From: Anoplolepis gracilipes
Taxonomy: Eukaryota; Arthropoda; Insecta; Hymenoptera; Formicidae
NCBI RefSeq assembly: GCF_047496725.1
Contig: NC_132985.1
Coordinates: 6,396,001 to 6,460,000, forward strand
DNA length: 64,000 bases
Direction: 5' to 3'
Position numbers and translations under genes: made by a program. Shown piece by piece: positions 24,923 to 34,930 of the stretch. Under the pieces are notes generated by a model that saw only the letters and a list, made by a program, of their open reading frames with translations, was not told the DNA's origin and made no database searches. Numbering within the stretch: position 1 is the first letter of the stretch; every line of letters begins with the position of its first letter.

Positions 24923-26371
24923 TTAACACTTGGTTTCCAAAGTCGCTCTCCTAACTTTATCGGGATATTCAGCGTCCAGTTTCTCCTTGACCTCCGAATA
25001 GCTACTGCCCGAGCCTTCTGTCGACGATGTATGCGGCCCGACCTCCTCCAGAGATAATATCTCCGTGTTGGTGGGCGAATAGCTGACAGTGGTCGCTTCA
25101 CTTGTCGGCGATGTTACGTAACTGTCACCCACACTTCTACTGCGGGGTGTGTACCGGCTTTTCTGAAGATGTTGTATATTGAGAGACAAACTGGCCTGCA
25201 TCGACGGTCTTTTCGGGCTGGACTGAGACATCCAAGAGTTGTCTTCGGCTTGTACATCGATGTGAGACGGACTTCTCGAACGTGGAACGTGAAGCGGACT
25301 ATCTGGATCTGCCGTTAGATCGGACGACAGGATTTTTGAGCTCGCGGCTAATCTGCTCGCGCAAGGAGAATACTTTGGCAAATTTAACGTAATTTTGTCC
25401 GAGCCCACGGTTAACGTTGACGACCGGCCGAGTTTTTTCAACGGGCTGCAAATAAGTTTTTTCTTCTTCTTGGCATCATTGTAGGAATCAAAACTCTCGG
25501 CAGACTCGATCTTCTCGTGTTCCTTGCATTTCTCAAGGCCCTTTCTCCTAATCTTGGTACACGTGCAACCCCAAGGAAACTTCTTCGTGAGTTCTATAGT
25601 CTTCTTATGCGGCATTGCCGCGTCGGGCCTTTTAAATTTCGTAATACTGTCAACAATTGAAATTTTATTGTAGTAACGTTGCCCGCTATCTTTGTTGTTA
25701 GTGCTATTCGAGTCCAACGCCGACTCTATGCAATCGTACTTGAATCGAGATCCAGGAGACTTCTTTTCCGCTATGGGCTGAGTAAGACTGCTTCCTCTAC
25801 TACCATCAGTACTGTCTTTTTTAGCATCGCTAGAAGCATTAGAAAATGCTTCTAGTGATGCGACCGACTTTTCTCCGATCATACACTGTTTGTAGTTTTC
25901 CACTATTATTTCGACCAAAGCTGCATGATTTCTTTGGTTGTCGGTTTTTTTATGATTTTGACCGAACGAATTCTTCAAGCTTCTGTGAACAATGTTTTTC
26001 TGACTTTGAGCAAATGGATTTTTCAAATTCTTCGGTAGATAAGTATGTTTCTTGATAACCTTTCCAGTATTATTGTAATTTTGGTAATCTTGACAATCGG
26101 TCACTTTATCGGCAGCTGCAATTTTGCTCTGCCCTTTGTCCTTTATCGAGGAATCATTCCGTTTAAAGTTCTTACTCTCCGTTTTCATACTGGACTTTTT
26201 CGAGTGATTCTCATCTTTGGAACGTGTTTTCTTGTAGGACTCTGGGCAATTGCTTTCCTGATTTACAGTCTGCTGTTGTTCGCAAAAGAAGAATTCATCA
26301 TCTACCGAGGCAGAGGATGATTCTTCGTCACAGGGAAGGACAGGTGTCTTCTCCCCTGTGTGAGGCGACTG
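24923..26371 (-). CDS. 482-codon open frame, in frame with ABHD17 after a second stop
   Basis: After the TAG at 26,374-26,372 the ABHD17 frame stays open for 482 codons to a TAA at 24,925-24,923. A frame this long in AT-rich DNA is essentially impossible by chance, so it is very likely translated. The product is hydrophilic and Ser/Lys-rich with no hydrophobic segment. It has a small Cys cluster (PWGCTCTKIRRKGLEKC), a Lys run, SP/RS-type motifs (PRSRSPSH) and an acidic Ser-rich tail ending ATLETKC, so it is probably intrinsically disordered. The first ATG in the frame is at 26,188, 61 codons in, so much of the 5' part precedes any Met. Three routes exist: double stop readthrough from ABHD17, an alternative acceptor (GTCTAGCAG|TCG, last intron base 26,369) that joins in phase to ABHD17 exon 2, or an independent transcript starting at Met 26,188. 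No family is recognised. Confidence 0.75.
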   Translation of the reverse strand, partial: QSPHTGEKTPVLPCDEESSSASVDDEFFFCEQQQTVNQESNCPESYKKTRSKDENHSKKSSMKTESKNFKRNDSSIKDKGQSKIAAADKVTDCQDYQNYNNTGKVIKKHTYLPKNLKNPFAQSQKNIVHRSLKNSFGQNHKKTDNQRNHAALVEIIVENYKQCMIGEKSVASLEAFSNASSDAKKDSTDGSRGSSLTQPIAEKKSPGSRFKYDCIESALDSNSTNNKDSGQRYYNKISIVDSITKFKRPDAAMPHKKTIELTKKFPWGCTCTKIRRKGLEKCKEHEKIESAESFDSYNDAKKKKKLICSPLKKLGRSSTLTVGSDKITLNLPKYSPCASRLAASSKILSSDLTADPDSPLHVPRSRSPSHIDVQAEDNSWMSQSSPKRPSMQASLSLNIQHLQKSRYTPRSRSVGDSYVTSPTSEATTVSYSPTNTEILSLEEVGPHTSSTEGSGSSYSEVKEKLDAEYPDKVRRATLETKC

Positions 26372-26515
26372 CTAGACAAGCTTCTCTGTCGGAGAACTTG
26401 TCGAAATGGAACTGATGGTATTAGAGTTGTTGGAAACAGTATTATGTCCGTGACTGCTTGCATGCATATGGCCTCCACCCTGCCCCCCCTGACTCTGGGA
26501 GAGGCTGAGTCGCCG
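26372..26515 (-). CDS. first in-frame extension after the ABHD17 stop (47 codons)
   Basis: Immediately after the ABHD17 TGA the same frame is open for 47 codons up to a TAG at 26,374-26,372. The segment begins RRLSLSQSQGGQGGG and continues Ser/Asn/His-rich to TEKLV. The stop context is AAC-TGA-CGG; TGA followed by C is the most readthrough-prone termination context in eukaryotes. Composition is GC-richer than nearby 3' UTR or intron sequence and looks protein-like. Chance openness of 47 codons is not small (about 0.1 with uniform codons), so the argument rests on continuity with the long second segment. This may be a readthrough peptide or ordinary 3' UTR. Confidence 0.5.
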   Translation of the reverse strand, partial: RRLSLSQSQGGQGGGHMHASSHGHNTVSNNSNTISSISTSSPTEKLV

Positions 26516-29500
26516 TCAGTTCACCAATTCCACGCTTACAAATTGCTTCAGTCGTTCGAGATATTGATTGTACAATTCTACATCATTATGGCCAGCACCC
26601 TGAAAAGTTATATATTTATATATTTTGCTATGATAAGATACTTTCAAATAACTTAATGTTATAACTAGTACTAAACAAATTAAATTTCTAAATAAAGCAT
26701 TTTCTGAATATTTATTTTTTTCATATGAAAGGAATAATTTAACATTGAATCAATTCCTGCTTATTATAAATTTAATTTTCTATCAAATAGCTCAAATACA
26801 ATTTCAAATTGTAGCATTTAGTTAGCATCTAATTAACATTAGATTTTACCAGCAGACAAAGAGTATATAATCAATCAATACAATTGATAACCAATACAAT
26901 ATAAATAAAAAGAAAAAAATGAAGAAAATAGTAAACAATTTTTAATAAAAATACATTACCTCGACCCATAGTGGTTCTACTGCTCGTGGACATCTCTCAT
27001 AGATTGCCAGACCGTGACTAAAATTTATAACTTCATCTTCAGTACCATGAATGACCAGAACAGGAGATGTTACCTTCGGCACTTTATCTATGCTGCAAAA
27101 AAATAATATTATAACAAACATTGTTCCCCTATTGTGTGATCTGTATTGATCGTTGCAAAATAATGTAAAATAAATTTTACATTAAAGTCTTTTACTTATA
27201 GATTTAGCCCAAGATATTTTGAACAAAAAGTAAAAATTTGTGAATAATATTACAATATAATTCTTATATATAGTCTTTTCTAAAATCATATTCAAGCTGA
27301 ACTAAAATTGTCATTAAACTTGTATAGATTTAAAATATATGTGTTATTGTATGCAAATCAATTAATACATTAATATCAAGTATTAAGAATATATATAGGT
27401 TAAAAATACAGCCAAACTTTTGTATTGTTTACTCTGATATTTTCCAACAGTTGTCGCTCTTCTTTTTATTATGCACATGATAAATGACACAAAATTTATG
27501 TGTAAAGTATATTTTCACTGTACGCATATATAATTATGTAGTAAATGTAAATGTGAAATGAGAAGCACAAGGAAAAAAATAATAAATATACACTGTAAAA
27601 AGAAATAATAAACAATATATACAACAGTTATATTGTATTAAATTTCATGTACTCGTCAATTTTAGAAAATTAAATTTTAAAATATTAATTGTAAAAATTC
27701 TAATTTCTTATATTTATTTCCTTATTTCACATGTAAATTATTACGAACTTGATTTGTTACTTTACTCAGTACATAACAATCAATAATACTTTTGAATATG
27801 ACATTAAAATAGTGCATACATATATATATATATGTATATATATAAATATATACAGGGATATAATTTAATTAAATTTTGACAATTGTGATTAAAAACAGTA
27901 AATTTTATGAGACTATTGACAATAAATGTATAAAGTGTTAAATTTTAAATAATCATATTTTTGTTTCGCATAACAACAATGTTAATTATTTGATCAATAT
28001 TATATAGAATTTGAATAAAGCCAATTAGACAGACGCATCATCAAAACACATTATGCGACATAGGCTTCGCAAGTTTACATCCACATGGTACAAGTATACA
28101 TTTGCTTGGATGCAAATATGCGTAACTTTTTGCTATAAAATATCAGCAATTTGACTTTGTCAACTAATATTATGAATGGAAAGTGTTATTCAAAAAGCAT
28201 CATAAAATAAAATTGGCCAATAATTTCAGTAGTATTCATGAATCATTTGTTTTAAATGAACAGCTCGATACAGAAAGTGTTTGTTCCTTTTAATTATATC
28301 TATATAAATAAACACACCCACAGAAACCATCGCATAATTTTAGCTGCTGTCTGCACAAACAAAAAAAAAACAAAGTAAGTATATTTTTAAATATTATAAA
28401 ATAGGAGAGAAAAAACTGTCAAAGTATAAAAAGTATAGTTGAAAAACCTTCCCATGTTAAAACAGGTGGTTTGCTTGACCACATTTTCAACATCGTAAAC
28501 CTGAGCTTATTAATAAATTAATAATTGTTTTAGCACTTGCAGCTTTACAAAGGCACTTAGGTCGATGCCAGAAATTTATCGTATTTAAAGAAAATTAAAA
28601 AGAAAATCATAGAATATCTAAGAAATTTCTGCTCAAAAAATAATCATCTTAAATCATTTTATTTCCCTGCATTTCTCTTGATACCTGTCAACCATTATAA
28701 CCTTCAAGTTGGACAATATGGAAACCGATTTTCAGGCTGCCTGCGTCTTTCTGGGAATACAAATTTACGTAATTTCTTTGCATATAAAAAAAGAGATTCT
28801 TTAAAGCGCAAAAAAAAAAGATAAAATTAATCTGACAGTTAATCTGTCTATGTCACGTGCACGCCCTCGCTCGACGACAAGCTCGTGTAAATGATATAAA
28901 TGGAAAAAAAACCGCGCTTCCTCGTCAAGATTTTTACCTGGTGAAGGCGTCGAAGAACCAGGTCCTCTTAGTCTTGGGGAAGGCCACCCTCATCCCGGAC
29001 ATGAGCGGCGAATGCAGGACGACCGCGCCGACCTCGTATCTCGCGGCGAGGTCGACCGTGGGCACGGTACCTATGCTCTGTCCGTAGAGTATTATGTTCT
29101 CCGGACTGATGCCATAACGCGTACGCAATGCGTGCCACGCGGCGTCGATGTCCGCGTAGAGGTTCTTTTCGGACGGTTTGCCGGCCGACACCCCGTAGCC
29201 CGAGTAATCGTAGCTGAATATATTGCAATTGATCCGGGAGCCCAGCCCGAGGTAGAAACTTGACATCTGGCCGAGGTCGACGGCGTTGCCGTGGGAGAAG
29301 AGGATGGTGAAGCGAGCGGTGGCCGAGCAACGGACGAACAAACATGCTATGCGATTCCCCCGAGAGGTCCTCGCGTAAAAACCCTCCACCGACTCCTTCT
29401 CCCGCTCGGTGTACTGCCACTCGGCTCGCTCCGACAGGGAAATGGTGAACTTGGTGCCCTCGTCCTCGACGAACGTGTACGTCGGCTCGGGCGGCAGGAA

Positions 29501-29581
29501 CGCCAGTTTATCGGCGATTCTGGACGGGCAGGGCGGGCAGCAAAACAGGCAACACAGTTCACTGAGACTTAACCCGTTCAT
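26516..29581 (-). CDS. ABHD17: ABHD17 alpha/beta hydrolase, protein depalmitoylase
   Basis: Three coding exons on the minus strand: 29,581-28,938, 27,092-26,960 and 26,599-26,516 (stop TGA 26,518-26,516). The donors GTAAAA and GTAATG and the acceptors TTGCAG and TTTCAG are canonical and all phases join, giving 286 aa against about 288 in vertebrate ABHD17B. The start is MNGLSLSEL; an upstream in-frame Met was rejected because family members begin here. The N-terminus has a cysteine cluster (CCLFCCPPC, residues 10-18), which in this family is palmitoylated for membrane anchoring. The catalytic triad is visible: Ser169 in GQSIG, Asp234 in HGTEDEV and His263 in GAGHND. Known members remove palmitate from proteins such as Ras and postsynaptic scaffolds at the plasma membrane and endosomes. 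The frame remains open beyond the stop (see the separate entries). Confidence 0.95.
27093..28937 (-). other. ABHD17 intron 1
   Basis: AT-rich intron between ABHD17 coding exons 1 and 2, with donor GTAAAA and acceptor TTGCAG. It includes (AT)n tracts near 27,820. No nested gene was recognised. Confidence 0.85.
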
Positions 29582-30300
29582 CGTGCAAGGCACCCCCGGG
29601 ACGATCGCGAATAGAACCACCACCTTTGTGTATCACGTCTCCTCCTGGTAGAGCCTCGGCATCGGGGATCAACACACGCACGTACAACACACACACGGTT
29701 AAGATCGTACGAAGGGGTGGGGGAGGGTGTCACGTTTTGCCACTGTTTTTTCTCTTTTTTTTTTCTTTTTTTCTTTTTTCTTTCGCAAACTGATTTTTCT
29801 TTCCCGGTTCTCTCTTTTCTTTTTCTCTTTCTGTCACTTTTAATGAGTCACGCGCGTTGTGTCATTCGCGCGCGCGTTATCGGCGTTTCCTCTGTTTCCG
29901 GAGAGAAAGAGAGAGAGAGAGAGAGAGAGTCGCTCACAATGATTCAGCCATGACGGCTCCTCGCCGGAGACGGACGACTTTTCCTTTCCCACCTTCTCTT
30001 GTTTTCCTTCTCCTTTCTTTCCTTCTTTCTCTCTTTTTCACGAGAACTCCCCCCACTCACGCGCTCACTCTACTACTACATCGCGTACTTTCATTGTGCG
30101 TCAGGTGAGAGGCGGGATAGCGCGAGATAGAGACGGAGATCATGGTACCGTCCTCGCCTGGCGTCCGTCGTGCAACCGGAACTTTGCCGACGATCTGTGT
30201 CGGGTTTGACCGACAGGAACCCCCCGATCGACTCCGATCAGCTCCGATCTTCAACGCGACTTGTTTAGCCGCGTTCGCATTTAAGGCTTCGATTCTCTAG
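29582..30300 (-). promoter_or_regulatory. ABHD17 5' UTR and promoter region
   Basis: This is GC- and CpG-rich sequence upstream of the ABHD17 start, with long pyrimidine tracts (about 29,744-29,835) and a GA run (about 29,904-29,928). It falls back to AT-rich DNA beyond 30,300. No unambiguous TATA box or initiator was fixed. Confidence 0.5.
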
Positions 30301-31039
30301 CAAACGTGTATGTATGTATGTACATACGTGATACTGATTACACTTCTGTACAGTGAAGGTTCGAATCGAAAGTCACGGAAATTTAAGACACATGATGTTT
30401 TAGGGATAAAGCTCGATGGAAAAAAAGAAAGAAAATAAAAACGAAATTCTTCATTCGCTTTTTGTTGAAACAAAAAGAAATATTCATTTCTCTTCTCTCT
30501 CTCTCTCTCTATATATATTGTACCCTTCGAATCTCTGTGAGATTTTCTATTATTATTATTATGTATATGGTAACGCCCATGATGTAGGAAATGATAGAAA
30601 GGATCAAGATTTGCGCGAAGCTTTCAATGCACATGCGTTTAAAAACCTCAAGTCCGTATCACAGCGCATGAACCACATCATGGTGTAAAGAATATAAGGT
30701 GAAACATTACGGATATTGTGGACGAAGGCTAAATTTTTAACCAATCCCAATTGTCCGACACAAAAAGGCGAGAATTAGAAACAAAATGATTTTAAAAAAA
30801 TAAAAATAATTTTGCTAGATTAAATCAATTGTATTAATAAATATATACATTAATAGGGGGGGAACAAAACATAATTTAGTATAAACTGTTAATAAAACAT
30901 ATAAGAATAAAAACGTTTAGAATCAATTATTAATAGAATATGTAAAAATGAATAAACCTTATAGTGAAACGTTAAAAATTTTTTAATTTTTTTAGTTTTC
31001 TTTTTAATATAGTTATTTATTTGTATTTCTTTATTCAAT

Positions 31040-33770
31040 TTTCGTAAATGTATGTACGTCGACAAATACAGATATCTTTAAATTATTATTTGCTGAATGT
31101 AGGAAAAACATCTTTTAAGGAATTCATTAACTTTATTTTTATCCACTTTTTTTACTGTTGAGATTGCTATATTCAATTCTTTCCAAAGTCCCACATTGAT
31201 AGGACCCATGTCATTCGTCATAGCTACTATATATATATATTCCATTTTATATAGTAATTCAATTACTATATAAAAGAATCTCTTTTGTCGTGAGTGTTAA
31301 AAAATCTTGGTAAATTGGCTGCTTCCATTTGAGAAATAAACCACGGACCATTAGAACTTGGCACTTTTGTGAAGTCCATCAATTTTTTGCTCTCATCTAT
31401 CTATATCTATTTTATTAGAGATATGTATATACTTCATCGAAAACCAGTACAGTTACTTTTTCCGCAGTCGTTAAATTTTCTCCTTTAATTTGCATTATTT
31501 TTAAAACTTTGTCAAGAATTTCAGGCTTAATCAGAAATACTGAAATCCAATTTGCGAAGAGTTGTCACGGAAGGTAAAGGAATTTTCCGGACTTCGCGTA
31601 AATAATTGTATGCCGTTGCACTTACAGAGTGAAGAGCGATGGCCGAGGTAATATCTGTTACCGACCATTTCATTCTATTCTGCTGAGAGACAATTCTTTT
31701 CACTTGACCTGGCGTAAATATAGAGTGGAGAATATCGATAGCAATTTTTTCTTCATAAATATTCTTTTTTCTTGCATCTTTTTTCATTCTATTTATTATT
31801 TGTTTAAGTTCCTTATTTTCCTTTTTTAATGCTTCTAAATCCTCTAAAATCATTTCTATTTTTTCTGGTTTTCTTTCTTCTGATCTTTCCTCTGTGGCAT
31901 TTTGTATACTTCTAAATAATGCAATACATGACACAAATTAATAACATAAATGCATTTACAAAATTCAAAGTAATATTCGTACGAATAAATAAAGACCAAC
32001 ATTAATACTAAAGAAGATACATACTTGTATATATAGTCGGTACCTTCCATTGATACATCTTCCACAGCATTTAGTTTTTCACATTCAATAAATTCTGGTA
32101 TGGCTTTATTTTCTTTGTTTGTACCTTCAATAAGTTCAGGATAGGTTGATATTTCAGGACTACAAGCATTTAAAAAAATATATTGACATATTATAAAAAA
32201 TAGGTTAAAGAACAATTACATTCAATAAATGAAAAAGAATCCAGTTAATTCATCAATTAAATGTAATGCAGCTTCATATTTTGGTGAATTTTAAAATTAA
32301 TAAAATCTAAATTTCTATTTATTTTCCTTTTTTAATGCTTTTAAATACTTCAAAATTATTTTTATTTTTTCTGGTTTTCTTTCTTCTGATCTTTCTTCTG
32401 TAGCATTTTGTACACTTCTGAATAATGCATTACATGACACAAATTAATAAAATAAATACATTTATAAAATTCAAAATAATATCCGTACGAATAAAGACCA
32501 GCATTAATACTAAAGAAGATACATACTTGTATGTATAGTCGATACCTTCCATTGATACATCTTCCACAGCATTTAGTTTCTCACATTCAATAAATTCTGG
32601 TATGGCTCCAGTTTCTTTGTTTGTACATTCAACAAGTTCAGGATAGGTTGGTATTTCAGGACTATAAGCATTTAAAAAAATATATTAACATATTATAAAA
32701 AATAGATTAAAGAACAATTACATTCAATAAATGAAAAAGAATCCAGTTAATTTATCAATTAAATGTAATATAACTTCATATTTTGGTGAATTTTAAAATT
32801 AATAAATTCTAAATTTCTATTTATTTTTCTTTTTTAATGCTTCTAAATACTCTAAAATCATTTTTATTTTTTCTGGTTTTCTTTCTTCTAATCTTTCCTC
32901 TGTAACATTGTGTACACTTTTGAATAATGCAATACATGACACAAATTAATAAAACAAATGCATTTACAAAATTCAAAGTAATATCCATACAAATAAATAA
33001 AGACCAGCATTAATACTAAAGAAGATACATACTTGTGTGTATAATCGATACTTTCCATTGATACATCTTCCACAACATTTAGTTTCTCACATTCAATAAA
33101 TTCTGGTATGGCTTCAATTTCTTTGTATGTACATTCAATAAGCTCAGCATAGGTTGGTATTCCAGGACTATAAGCATTTAAAAAAATATATTAACATATA
33201 AAAAAAACAGTTATACACAATAAATAAAAAAGAATGCAGTTAATTCATCAATTAAATGCAATGTCACTTCATATTTTGATAAATTATAAAATTAATAAAT
33301 TCTAAAGATTTTTTATTCTTACCAAACTGATTTCTTTGAAAGTTTTGCATTGCCAATGTTATCCGTTCCAACTATATGTATTATTTTTTTCCTTTTACTT
33401 GACAACTGGAGCAATTCTGTTGGTACAGATCCTGGCTTCAGTCTATATTTCAGTTTTGGCACAGTTCCTTTCGTCATTTTATTTTCGAAACAATCCAATG
33501 AAAAGTGTACTTCACATACTCTTTCTAAAAGTAATTTTTATCAAAATTATAGCACCGCAATATTTACATAATAAGATTATATAGTACAGTTTCAAATTTT
33601 AATTTGATTAAGTACATACCACTTTTTATTTCATAATTTTTATCCTTCTGGCAAGCCTCCAACCACTTTATTCTTATCTCTGGATCTTTAGGAAATGAAA
33701 AATATCGTACTTTTTTGCGAAAAAGGACATTTGTCCGATTTTTGCAATTTTTCACAAAACAGCTCGGCAT
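31040..33770 (-). pseudogene. P-element/THAP9-like transposase gene, decayed
   Basis: Minus-strand exons can be followed. Exon 1 (33,770-33,620) encodes MPSCFVKNCKNR and the first half of a THAP zinc-binding domain (C-X4-C, then ..FPKDPEIRIKWLEAC). Exon 2 (33,524-33,323) supplies the second half, with VCEVHFSLDCF and LKPGSVPT. A 135-bp exon follows in three tandem copies (see separate entry). Exon 4 (from 31,908) encodes a coiled-coil-like Lys/Glu stretch and the P-transposase phrases FTPGQVKRIVS, WSVTDITSAIALHSVS and YNYLREVRKIPLPSVTTLRK. The frame then breaks at about 31,527. Further transposase-like phrases continue in other frames (KGENLTTAEKVTVLVFDEVY; then TNDMGPINVGLWKELNI at about 31,200) among stops, and homology fades near 31,040, so the catalytic C-terminus is missing. 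Inactive as a transposase; the THAP-bearing 5' part could still be expressed. Confidence 0.85.
31790..33290. repeat. tandem triplication (about 0.5-kb unit) duplicating one exon three times
   Basis: TTCCATTGATACATCTTCCAC recurs at about 32,045, 32,547 and 33,053, so the unit is about 502-506 bp. Each unit contains an intron part, the start of the next exon and a complete 135-bp exon on the minus strand: 33,167-33,033, 32,661-32,527 and 32,159-32,025. Each has its own TAG acceptor (GCTT.TAG|TCCTG) and GTATGT donor. The exon encodes PGIPTYAELIEC..IPEFIECEKLN..EDVSME and near-identical versions. It starts and ends in the same phase (2-2), so any number of copies can be spliced without frameshift. 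The partial downstream-exon copies in units 2 and 3 end in stops after KKENK or KKKNK. Confidence 0.9.
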
Positions 33771-33864
33771 GATAAATAATTCGTAATAACGTAATAATAA
33801 TGTACTTTATTATTTAATGAGTGTTAGGTTAAACGAAACAACGTAACCATATAGACAATATGTA

Positions 33865-34199
33865 CAGTAGCGCAACTCTGGCTGCATTCCGATATTCACT
33901 GACTTAGTTTACACATTTGACATATTTTAATACGCATACTAAATACTACTGGCCAATCACAGCCATTCCTTTCTTTAGAAGACTGGCCATGATTGGCTAG
34001 TATAGTACTTGGTACACGTATCAAGTGCTCGGTGTAAATTAAGCTATTATTTGGAGATGATAATATCCATAAGAGAGAGAACGTAAATAGAGAGAAACTA
34101 AGACAGAAGATCTCTCCTTGCTATGATTGGTCACCTATTAAGTTCACGCATGTGCAGTTCATTTTTAGATACACTAAAATTGCCAGAGTTGCGTAACTG
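33865..34199. mobile_element. Tc1/mariner-like MITE (335 bp)
   Basis: Ends are CAGTAGCGCAACTCTGG on the left and, on the opposite strand, CAGTTACGCAACTCTGG on the right, and both are flanked by TA. CAGT-type inverted ends with a TA target duplication are the signature of the Tc1/mariner superfamily. The interior has no transposase frame. It lies just upstream of the THAP transposase start. Confidence 0.75.
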
Positions 34200-34216
34200 T
34201 ATGTATATACTATGGC

Positions 34217-34247
34217 TAAAGTCACTAGATCATATCTAGTGACTTTA
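34217..34247. repeat. 14-bp-arm perfect hairpin
   Basis: TAAAGTCACTAGAT at 34,217-34,230 pairs with its reverse complement at 34,234-34,247 around a CAT loop. It lies just outside the right end of the mariner-like MITE. Role unknown. Confidence 0.8.
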
Positions 34248-34562
34248 TACTCTGCCCATGTGTAATATATATCTTATCTTTTATTTTTTTAATTTAAATT
34301 TTTCAGAAACTAAAAGTGGTCAAATCATTTGAAATTCAAATAGTTGATACATTATTCTGCCAATAAAAAATTGCATATAATTCTATTTTGATTGATAATT
34401 GACCAACTTTCTTAATATATATGCAATAAAATCAACAAAGCATCATGCTTTTTTCCACATCCAGTTATAACAAAGAATGAGGTTTTCTTCGCTAAATGAA
34501 AAGCACTTAAATAAGTTAATACAAAGTAGCAATGTGACATAAACATTAGACTTAATTAATTT

Positions 34563-34564
<2 letters not shown>

Positions 34565-34610
<46 letters not shown>
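34565..34610. repeat. (AT)n microsatellite
   Basis: A pure AT dinucleotide run between the MITE/hairpin block and the 3' end of SNX24. No other feature is seen between 34,250 and 34,930. Confidence 0.9.
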
Positions 34611-34613
<3 letters not shown>

Positions 34614-34930
34614 ATATATATGCATTATGTAAATTTATGTGGACAAGTCCTAAAAGAATATAATTTTTTCCTCTGAATAGTCAAATGCTACTTTATTCCA
34701 GTAGGTTTTAATATATAAAATTAATAACTTATAATTGTTCTCTGCCACATCTTTTTGGCTTAATATACATTAAATACATCCATTGTCCTATTTATTAGGA
34801 TAAAAAACACTATTTTTCAGAGATTTACTTTGTTTATTTGTATATTATTGCATTATTTCCATTAGATGTTATCAAAATGCATTTATGATTTGAAAATGCT
34901 TGTAGGTTATTTTTAATACATTGGGAAATA

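Noticed and set aside
24637..25101. 154-codon minus-strand frame overlapping the end of the 482-codon frame
   Set aside because: It is in a different frame, Arg/Tyr-rich and partly microsatellite-encoded.
28857..29651. Several open frames opposite or out of frame to ABHD17 exon 1
   Set aside because: They are shadows of the GC-rich coding exon; only the minus-strand ABHD17 frame matches a known family.
30355..30380. GGTTCGAATCG resembling a tRNA B box
   Set aside because: No A box, acceptor stem or anticodon arm can be drawn around it.
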